Shown: in pieces, positions 57,198 through 64,000 of the stretch
How the letters are laid out: each line of letters opens with the position of its first letter
Numbering within the stretch: the stretch's first letter is position 1
Assembly (NCBI GenBank): GCA_963989385.1
Contig: OZ022509.1
Location: forward strand, 73,678,667 to 73,742,666
From: Ctena decussata
Taxonomy: Eukaryota > Mollusca > Bivalvia > Lucinida > Lucinidae
DNA length: 64,000 nt
Reading direction: 5' to 3'
Notes under the pieces: model-generated
What the model was told of the DNA's origin: nothing
Seen by the model: the letters and a program-made list of their open reading frames with translations, nothing else
Databases searched by the model: none
Position numbers and translations under genes: made by a program

Positions 57198-60100
57198 GTG
57201 AGTAGTTATTTATTTATCTGCAGTAAATGGCTACCATATTTCGTTTAACAAACGTCCACCCTCTAATAAAACACCCCCACTTACTTTTTTTCTGTAAAAT
57301 AGTCACCAAAGTTTTCATAGATAATGGCTGTTGATTGCTGAAATTTATTCTATTCAACCTGCCTAAAGGGGTCAATCAAGGAAACATACAAAAACTGGCT
57401 GTTAAAGACAGGTGATCCCTTAATACAGATTCATTTGCTCAAGGTACCTAATGTGTTGGCCACATTAGACAGGTGACCCCTTAATAGTAAGACTCCTTAA
57501 GGCAGTTTATTGTGTAGATTTTTGTCTTTTTGTGTGATTTGCAATAATCCCGGGGTGTTTATCAGAGGCATTACCAAGATTTTTTCTCTGGTGAGCCAGT
57601 CCTCCTAGCCAATTTAAGTTATGTGCATCTATGGATTGCCAGTAGTTCAGTGGGGCTAAGCTTCGGCCTTTCATTAGAGCCGTCTCATTGCCCTGATATG
57701 ACTGAGATACTATTAAAAAGGACGTAAAAATGCAGGTCATTTCTTTCATCTGCTAGTGCATCAGTACATTTGTTTGTCCGTCTGTGAAAGACCTGTGTGC
57801 TGGCAGAGTGTTTAAACCGGAGTTAACTGAAAAAGGACAGCTTAGTTTGCACTGTAATTATTAATCCAGTTTGATTTAATTTGAGCCGCTTCACGAGAAA
57901 ACCAACTAAGTGGTTGTGCCCCCAGTGCAGACTCAGGTCAGCTTGGGCAACCGCCCTATCCGATCAGACTCTTCGCTTAGAGAGCTTAAAGCCGGGGTAG
58001 CTAAGGGTCTAAGCTACCTCCATGCGGACAGTGAAGACTCTGATCAGACTGGACAGATGCCCAGGCTGATCTAAGACTGCACTTGGCGCACAACCACATT
58101 GTTGGTTTTCTCGTGTCACGGCTCATTTAACAGTGCACTGATGGAATGACAAACGATACTGACTCTGGCCAGATCTCCTCTGGGACAGTCTGGTGTGGGT
58201 TTACCTAGTTGTTCATGCATGTTTGTCGCAATATGTTGGGTTATTATGGTTCAGGGTAAGTTGATGAAGATTTATATATATTAGTTATTCATTATATTTT
58301 AATTATTTTTAATTTATTTTCTAGATGCCTATGGCTATAGACAAAGAAAGCACAAGCAACGTCAAATGTTCCGAAGAAGAAGAACTTAGTCGAGTAACTG
58401 ACAGAATACAGCAAGAAATCAAGAAATTTTGTTCCAAAGACAACAAAAATATTTTAAGGTCAAGAAATGAAGATCTGGGTGCAATAACTTGGACAAAGAT
58501 TTCAGAAGATTTGAAAACAGTCACGCCAACATTTTGGCATATTCTTCAAAAAAGTGCCCATAACCCAAGACAGACTACTATAAATCTACGCAAAAAGGAA
58601 GAAACAAATATTCCAGGTATTGTGAGTGCCGGGTGCAAATTAATTTCATTGCATACTCGCGATCTAGATGCTGTACAAAGACTGAATAGCCTCATTTTGC
58701 TTAAAGGCGGGGCCAAAAAGTCAGCATTCCGGCGATTACATGCTACAAATGACTGCTTGAGCCATCAAGCAACACTCACAATGGCTGACAACTTTGGTTT
58801 AAAATGGGAATCAGACTTGCTCCAATGGGTCAAAGATGTGGATCAGGACATTGCGCAAGAGCAACTATATGCACTTGAAATTGAAAGATTGGAAGAGGAT
58901 GCTTTCTTCATTGATGATCCTTTGGAGTCTGTGTCTAATATGTTTCACACAGAACAAATAAAAACTGACCTTAAAAATCATAGATCCACGATGCACAGCG
59001 GTTTCTATTTTGTTGGGGACAACATTGATATGCGAACCAAGGTTAGGCAGATGACACTTAAAAACCAAAATAAGGATCAGCATATGTTTCAGATTTGTTC
59101 CTACAAGAACAGAATTTCAGGCAATGAGCTGGACAACACGAAACCAAAAGATGACATTGAAACTGTTGAATTCAAGAACTTTGTTCCGACAACAGATGAA
59201 AAAGAAAGGCTGATAATTGAGTTCGCATATTTAGTGGCGTTACAGTGGACAGAACTTATTCCCCATTTCAAGCCTTATAGGGCTGTGTTACCAAACCATA
59301 TTGAGCATGAATACACCAAACAGACACGGACGAAAACAGAGCGGGTGAGTTGGTGTTTTAGTGCATCTTCTTTTCTGCATGAATGAAGAAGAATGTAAAG
59401 TGAAAAGTTTTGTCTATTAACGTTACCATACAGACCCTAACAATTTATAACTGTATAATAACAACACTCCAAGCTGATGATGGTGGTAATACCAGTTTTG
59501 CTACCTATGGTGTCAACCGAGACAGTACTTTACAAAATGGCTGTCGACCGAAAATGCACTCGTAAGCTTGAAACCAATAACAGTAAATGATACTCTTGTA
59601 AATGGTTGTCCACCGAGTTGATAGTTGTCCATTGTCTTCGTCGAAAAGCCACCTTTGCATGTATGGTATTTTACTGACTCGATCGAAAGCACAGATAGGT
59701 TAAATGGTATTATCACCGTGATAATGCACTCTGAAAATTTCAAACATATTCCCTACATTTCATATTTGTGCCACACTCCCTACGCCCCCCCCCCCACTGC
59801 AAGCAACACACACACACACACACACACACACATAGCTTGGATCATATATGTGTTTGCATATGTGCACGTGTTTATCACTGTACATGCAAAATAATGTGAT
59901 GTAAACACATTGATGTAGGCAATGATCGAGACTCCAAAGATTTATTTTTGTTAATTTTCCCTTGCTTGAAGATGTAACAATGTTCCGGGCAAAGCACCAG
60001 GATGAGGTATCTGTGTGCTTCAGACTCATCTATAGTTTCTCTGTCTTATGATAGATTTCTTACTTGTTGTTTTACCGCCCTTCGTTTCAGATTAATATGG

Positions 60101-61917
60101 GAGTTTTAAAGAAAAACGAACAGTTCAATGAGGACATGACAGACATATGTGCCTTTCTGAATGAGTATGTACCAGGAGCTAGAGAAGAAAATGACCAAAG
60201 AAAGCCTGAAAAGATCTTGAGCGGTGGGGATTATTTAACCTTCGAGCGACACAAGCAAGCCCAGTCTGCTAAAAGAAATGGACGCACTCCTATGAAGAGG
60301 ATGGAAGGGCTTATCCCAAAAATGGAGGAGTTTCATAATCAGGCAGAGTTTTTACAGGTAATGCCTATTCCTTGTCATTAACTGCGCAAATTCTTGTCTA
60401 TTTAGTTAAAAGTTCTGAGATTCAGAAACAGGTGTGTTGTCACAAAATAAAACAAACTGTTATTCATAGATGCATAAGTGATAATGACTGTTAAGTAATA
60501 ATGACTGTTGTTAGCCATTTAATTTACACCCTAGATAGGAGCCCCGGTACCTCAGCGGGTTAATCGCTGGCCTACTGATCGAGCGGACCGGGTCCGAGTC
60601 CTGCTTGAGGCGAGAACCTTTCCTACCATAAACAGGGTTCCATTGCACACACCCTCCCACCATCATGATATGACTGAAATACTGTTGAAGAGTACGTCAA
60701 ATCACAAGTCATCCATCCATCCATAGAACCTTAATCTATAGTCCACATTTTTCAATTACTCAAATGTACATGTTTTGTATTTTCAGGTCATATGGAAAAT
60801 CCTCTATTCAACGGCGTCATCAAAAGATACTGGGACACTTTATGCCGCTAGAAATTCTGTTAACGCTAAAAATGTCTCTAAGGACCCAGGGTCTAACTAT
60901 TATGCTAGTTCAGAACTGGTCGACAAATTTACAAAGGCGTATATTGTATGTGCAGGGCTTGCTCATTTCAATATGGAGAATATTGAAGATGCCCCAAGTC
61001 AGAATGAATATAAAGGAGAAATTGGTAGCAAAGTAGAAATGAAAGAGTATAATCTACAGCATGCTAAAGAAGTGGTGAAAGATTGTGTTGCTTTGGATAC
61101 TCCAGAAATTCCTCAGACTGGTTATCAGTCCAACAACATTGTTTGTGAGATTTGTGGGAAAAAGTACAAACAAGCTGCAACACTGGAAAAACATGAATTT
61201 GAAGCTCATGGGTTGACACCAACTGTTACTGAGACACTGTCAATGGAAGAAAGTCCAACTGAGCAAGATCACATTCTCAATTATAGCAAAGTCAGCTTAT
61301 TTTTGGGCCTACTGAAACTGAACCATGATGATGCTATAAAGATGGGCGATGGAGAGCGCATCATTCGGCTAGACAAAATATTCTACTTATTTTACAAGGC
61401 CTTCAAATGTAGCAAATATGCATATGGCATATTAGAAACATTGTTACAGACCAAAGTATTACTAAGTGAACGTCATGCTCACAGACTGATATGGAATCGG
61501 ACTGTAAATAACAGTGGACAAATAGACACAAACCTGCCCAATGATTTAGATCTCGAACATTGTAATCGTATTTTCAAGGATGAGGCACATAGTTACAGGG
61601 GTGTATTTACAGATAAAGTCATTTCTAGAGTAAGCCGAAGTGCTCTAAAAACGGAACAAGTTTTAAAAAACTTTGACAAAGTGTCAAATGTAATTCAGCC
61701 ATCCGGAAGGCACACACCCGGAGATGTTACATGTGACATTGTTACATTAATACGCCAGTTCAATGAACAAAAACTGTTTGCATTCATATCTGGTAGGAAA
61801 CATAGTGCCTTTCCTGAGTTCAATTCCAATCAGTTGTCCATGAACATGTATGAATTTAGAGACTGGCTCTCAAGAAGCATGAAAAAGATAAGTAAAAAAC
61901 ACTTTTATAGATACTGA
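56790..61917 (+). CDS. ZAD-like / DUF6589-like zinc-finger protein, probable transposase (4 exons)
   Basis: The exons 56790-57197, 58325-59344, 60091-60357 and 60787-61917 give 941 codons plus stop, with every junction in phase 0 and GT-AG borders. Residues 27-77 carry C27-x2-C30 and C74-x2-C77 around a helical stretch, like a ZAD domain. Residues 288-700 resemble, from memory, the DUF6589 family: MADNFGLKWE, GDNIDMRTKV (D368, D371), SGGDYLTFER (D523), FHNQAEFLQVIWKILY and GTLYAARNSVN. A C2H2 finger (C685, C688, H701, H706) follows. The spaced acidic residues could be RNase-H-fold catalytic positions of a DDE transposase; that is inference. A RecQ-like helicase exon converges on it, as in helicase-bearing DNA transposons. 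It may instead be a domesticated host gene. Confidence 0.82.
57550..57750 (+). repeat. SINE fragment in intron 1 of the transposase-like gene
   Basis: A-box-like TAGTTCAGTGGGGCTAAGC is followed, after a deletion of the B box, by ATATGACTGAGATACTATTA, then AGGACGTAAA. The latter matches the tail of the SINE at 60538-60727 (ATATGACTGAAATACTGTTG, then AGTACGTCAAA). Confidence 0.6.
57883..58124. repeat. Family B MITE, complete, ATTT target duplication, in intron 1
   Basis: GAGCCGCTTCACGAGAAAAC and GTTTTCTCGTGTCACGGCTC; ATTT flanks both sides (57879-57882, 58125-58128). It lies within intron 1 of the transposase-like gene, so it jumped into that locus after the gene arrived. Confidence 0.9.
58325..59344 (+). 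CDS. Transposase-like gene exon 2: first half of core
   Basis: The exon encodes 340 residues (137-476). The acceptor is TTTTCTAG just before ATGCCTATG; that ATG is internal to the protein. The exon contains MADNFGLKWESD, then a predicted helical acidic region, STMHSGFYFVGDNIDMRTKV and the HMFQICSYKNRIS block. The hydrophobic-strand-then-GDNID pattern is what a first catalytic Asp on beta-strand 1 of an RNase H fold would look like. The donor is CGG|GTGAGT. Confidence 0.82.
59787..59832 (+). repeat. Poly(C) then (AC)n microsatellite in intron 2
   Basis: About nine C, a short spacer, then about 12 AC units. Simple sequence only. Confidence 0.85.
60091..60357 (+). CDS. Transposase-like gene exon 3: second core motif
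   Basis: The exon encodes 89 residues (477-565) from INMGVLKKNEQF to FHNQAEFLQ. It carries GGDYLTFERHKQAQSAKR, a motif I recall as characteristic of DUF6589 proteins (usually GDQLT.ER), and MEGLIPKMEEFHNQ. The acceptor is TTTCAG and the donor CAG|GTAATG. Confidence 0.82.
60538..60727 (+). repeat. tRNA-derived SINE in intron 3 of the transposase-like gene
   Basis: GAGCCCCGGTACCTCAGCGG begins a tRNA-like head with an A box (TACCTCAGCGGGTTAATCG) and a B-box-like GGGTCCGAGTCCTG. The body ends ATATGACTGAAATACTGTTG and the tail is a CATC repeat. The same tail occurs at 57550-57750. This is the typical layout of an RNA polymerase III-transcribed SINE. Confidence 0.75.
60787..61917 (+). CDS. Transposase-like gene exon 4: core end, C2H2 finger, C-terminus
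   Basis: The exon encodes 376 residues and a stop. VIWKILYSTASSKDTGTLYA continues the core across the junction without a gap. A single C2H2 finger (CEICGKKYKQAATLEKHEFE, then AH) is followed by a further conserved-looking region (DEAHSYRGVFTDKVISRVSR) and a basic end (SMKKISKKHFYRY). The acceptor is TATTTTCAG. The stop is 43 bp before a small fold-back MITE that may form part of the 3' UTR. Confidence 0.83.
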   Translation, partial: VIWKILYSTASSKDTGTLYAARNSVNAKNVSKDPGSNYYASSELVDKFTKAYIVCAGLAHFNMENIEDAPSQNEYKGEIGSKVEMKEYNLQHAKEVVKDCVALDTPEIPQTGYQSNNIVCEICGKKYKQAATLEKHEFEAHGLTPTVTETLSMEESPTEQDHILNYSKVSLFLGLLKLNHDDAIKMGDGERIIRLDKIFYLFYKAFKCSKYAYGILETLLQTKVLLSERHAHRLIWNRTVNNSGQIDTNLPNDLDLEHCNRIFKDEAHSYRGVFTDKVISRVSRSALKTEQVLKNFDKVSNVIQPSGRHTPGDVTCDIVTLIRQFNEQKLFAFISGRKHSAFPEFNSNQLSMNMYEFRDWLSRSMKKISKKHFYRY

Positions 61918-61960
61918 ACTTGTATTGTGAGATATATATTCCAAACGAATGACTACATAA

Positions 61961-62146
61961 CACACCGGGTTGGCGGCAATCGAAAACGCTCTTAACAATC
62001 GATTAATGCGGATCAAAAACAGCGTTTTCGATTGTCAAATAATTGTCAATTAATTCCAATTTGCAATCAAATATGTTGTTTCAAACTTTTTTTGATCCGC
62101 GTTCGTCGATTGCACGAGCGTTTTTGATTGCTGCCTACCCAGTGTG
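61961..62146. repeat. 186-bp fold-back MITE between the convergent genes
   Basis: CACACCGGGTTGGCGGCAAT at the left and ATTGCTGCCTACCCAGTGTG at the right, with CATAA duplicated at 61956-61960 and 62147-62151. The arms contain CGATTGT and GATCCGC palindromic pieces. It begins 43 bp after the transposase-like stop codon. Confidence 0.82.
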
Positions 62147-62269
62147 CATAAGGAATGTCATCGCATGACATGTCTTGAAAGAAGTTAACTGACTCAGAAT
62201 TTGGTATTTTATCACCAGCAGTATTGTACTGCATCACATACAACCAGTCTTAAGGCATATTGGAGCTCT

Positions 62270-62510
62270 GCATGCTCAGACCAAGGGTAGCAACTATGCA
62301 ACTTACATTTTTGTCCCCCCCCGGTCCTCAGTGATGGTTACTTCTACAATGAAAGAATTTGCTCCCCATTGAGGAAATGCTTTTTCCTTTAAGCGTAGAC
62401 CCTAGTTTTGAAAAGTATGTCTTTCAGGAAAGCAAACAATGTCACAATAATTGTTCCCTTTTGCAAAATGGCAGAAAAACACGGAAGAGTACCCATTCAC
62501 ATTAAATCTT
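62270..62510. repeat. Family H repeat copy downstream of the helicase stop
   Basis: GAAAGAATTTGCTCCCCATT, TCCTTTAAGCGTAGACCC and CAAAATGGCAGAAAAACACG match the family H copies at 3810-3990 and 5181-5412. It would fall in the 3' UTR or just beyond the helicase gene. Confidence 0.6.
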
Positions 62511-62540
62511 TAATGTCTAGTTAATTTATGTCATTGATAT

Positions 62541-63594
62541 TCAGTCATCATCTGATGAATACTCAAAGATTTGAGGCTTTCTAACTATATGTTCCTCAAT
62601 GTCACTAGTGCTGCTGTAGCCTTCACTAAAGTTATCTTCTTCAAGGTCAACATTAAACTGAGAGTGATGTTTCATGCTCTCATATATAACAGATGTATTT
62701 TGTGGACATCTTATGTTACAAATACATGATTTGGGGCCACAATTTACACACAGACAAGAACATTTTGCAGCACAGTTGTCGCAACAGTTATGATTTTCTG
62801 ATATGGTGAGCCCATCAGTGAAAGGCTTCAGCAGAAGCTTTCTTCGGCATGCCTTAGTCTTGATGAATTCTTTCATGTCTTTAGTAATATTTTTGCTTGA
62901 AAGACATTGTTTGTACTTCATAACTATGGCATGACACTGCTCACTATGTTGTCTTCCTGCACGACCTGATTCTTGCAAGTAGTCATCTAAGTCATTGCAT
63001 GCACCATAATGAATGACAGTGTTGACTCCTTTTACGTCTAGTCCCATACTGAAAGAAGTTGAGCAAAGCACAACGCGTGTATATCCATCATGACTCTGGT
63101 AAGATGCAGCAATAGACTCTTTCACCTCTTCATCAGTTTTGAGATGATACATGTCAAAAAGTCTATTTCTGTCATCATTTGTTTTGTTCGGGTCAAAATT
63201 GACATAGGCAGCAGGACCTAAAGATGTCTCTAAGTGTTCAAACACATCCGCAATGTGGTCAATCTTTCTGAAGAAAATTATCATGCGTGGTGTTTTCGTT
63301 CCTTCTTTTCTCAGCAAACTGACAAGCCAGTTGAAATCCATTGCAATATCGCCTCGTGGTCGTCCTGTCTCAAATACCCAATACTTAATGTTGTTCTTGT
63401 TGGGATCCACGGACAGTTGGAATACTCTATCATTCATTCCTAGGTCACTGAGAATCATCTCTTTCACTTGTTTAGAAGCTGTAGCAGTTAAAGCAACTAC
63501 AGGTACAGTAGGACCAGCCAAAGACCTCAGTTCACCAAGGGATCCATAAAATGGCCTATATGCTGGGGTGTTGGTTGCCTGATTTGATCTTCCA
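62541..63594 (-). CDS. RecQ-like DNA helicase, C-terminal exon (partial gene)
   Basis: The exon encodes 350 residues to a stop. Helicase motifs in order are VVALTATAS (motif III), MIIFFRK (IV), VVLCSTSFSMGLDVKGVNTV (V) and DYLQESGRAGR (VI with the RecQ arginine finger region). A RecQ-type zinc site follows (ACRRKLLL...HNCCDNC), then an unusual Cys-rich run (CSCLCVNCGPKSCICNIRC) and an acidic tail. The acceptor TTTCAG at 63595-63600 shows it is spliced; Walker A and DEAH exons must lie past 64000. Motif V has SFSMGLD where cellular RecQ proteins usually have AFGMGID, which fits a divergent, transposon-associated helicase. It converges with the transposase-like gene. Confidence 0.88.
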
Positions 63595-63699
63595 CTGAAA
63601 TAAAAGCAAAAGCAAACTGTCATTATGTTTGTAAAAGCATGTGGTCTTTTGTGGAGAACCTTTTACTGTAATTTATTCCTGATTTATTGTTATCCATAA

Positions 63700-64000
63700 T
63701 TTGTTTTAAGATATCCGATTTTTTGAGATATCAGATAGCCAAGTTTATTTTTGAATATCTATAATTCAATTTATGGGTATCTATAGTTCTACTTTTGGAT
63801 ATCCATAAAATGATTTTTTTATGCGCAATAATTACTTTAATTTTTGGATATCCATTACTCAAGTTATGAATATCCATGATTCAATTTTAAGATATCCAAA
63901 CTTTGATTTAGCGATATCAGGTATTCATCTTGATTTTATGATATCAAGTAATTGATTTAAGGATTTTCAAAAATCGAATTGTATTTGATTAATGGATATC
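63700..64000. repeat. GATATC-centred short tandem repeat in helicase intron
   Basis: About eleven copies of a palindromic core (GATATC or one-base variants such as AATATC and GTATC) recur every 20-45 bp. They are separated by AT-rich spacers of the type ATTCAATTTA. The array reaches the window edge. It lies upstream, on the minus strand, of the last helicase exon, so it is probably intronic. Such arrays are common in invertebrate introns; no function is evident. Confidence 0.7.

Noticed and set aside
60538..60610. Functional tRNA gene in intron 3
   Set aside because: The head is followed by a SINE body and a CATC tail, and a related body occurs at 57550-57750.

Overview
The window is animal nuclear DNA and almost certainly comes from a bivalve mollusc. 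The evidence is spliced genes with GT-AG introns, AT-rich introns of up to about 10 kb, and very dense families of fold-back MITEs and of short non-autonomous elements with internal tandem repeats and GACGGACGG-type simple repeats. That last class resembles the bivalve 'pearl' (Helentron-associated) elements as I remember them. The organism call is inference; no species is claimed. There is no bacterial gene organisation.

Three protein-coding units can be supported. (1) Minus strand, 41634 down to 9892: nine coding exons of an RNF19A/RNF19B-type RING-between-RING E3 ubiquitin ligase (865 codons by my count). All eight internal junctions agree in phase. The start codon follows an acceptor site, so at least one 5' UTR exon lies upstream and was not found. 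(2) Plus strand, 56790-61917: a four-exon gene (941 codons, all junctions phase 0). It has a ZAD-like Cys2/Cys2 N-terminus, a large region that I relate from memory to the DUF6589 family, and a C2H2 finger. (3) Minus strand, 62541-63594: the last exon of a RecQ-like superfamily 2 helicase whose ATP-binding exons lie beyond the right edge. Units 2 and 3 converge tail to tail 623 bp apart and look like the two gene products of one large DNA transposon, possibly the helicase-carrying Academ type, or a domesticated derivative. This is the main candidate for a little-described system here.

The rest is mobile-element debris, much of it in the RNF19 introns and often nested. Family A is a ~203-bp near-perfect palindrome with CAGAGCTC ends and 6-bp target duplications, with about 14 copies. 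Family B has GAGCCGCGACA ends and a 4-bp AWWT duplication, with five full and two partial copies. At least six families of Helentron-like non-autonomous elements share one plan: a left end holding a ~10-bp motif whose complement lies in a right-end hairpin, central tandem repeats, a GAC-rich microsatellite, and a 3' end in TAAA. Terminal repeats and target duplications delimit larger insertions at 2554-3289, 34022-38010, 38719-40222, 45392-50436, 50508-52556 and 53551-54087.

Region by region: 0-9.9 kb holds MITEs and fold-backs downstream of the ligase gene; 9.9-41.6 kb is the ligase gene with repeat-filled introns; 41.7-45 kb is a Helentron-like element and small MITEs; 45.4-52.6 kb is two back-to-back hAT-like insertions; 52.6-56.8 kb is mostly unrecognised sequence; 56.8-64 kb is the transposase-like gene and the helicase exon.
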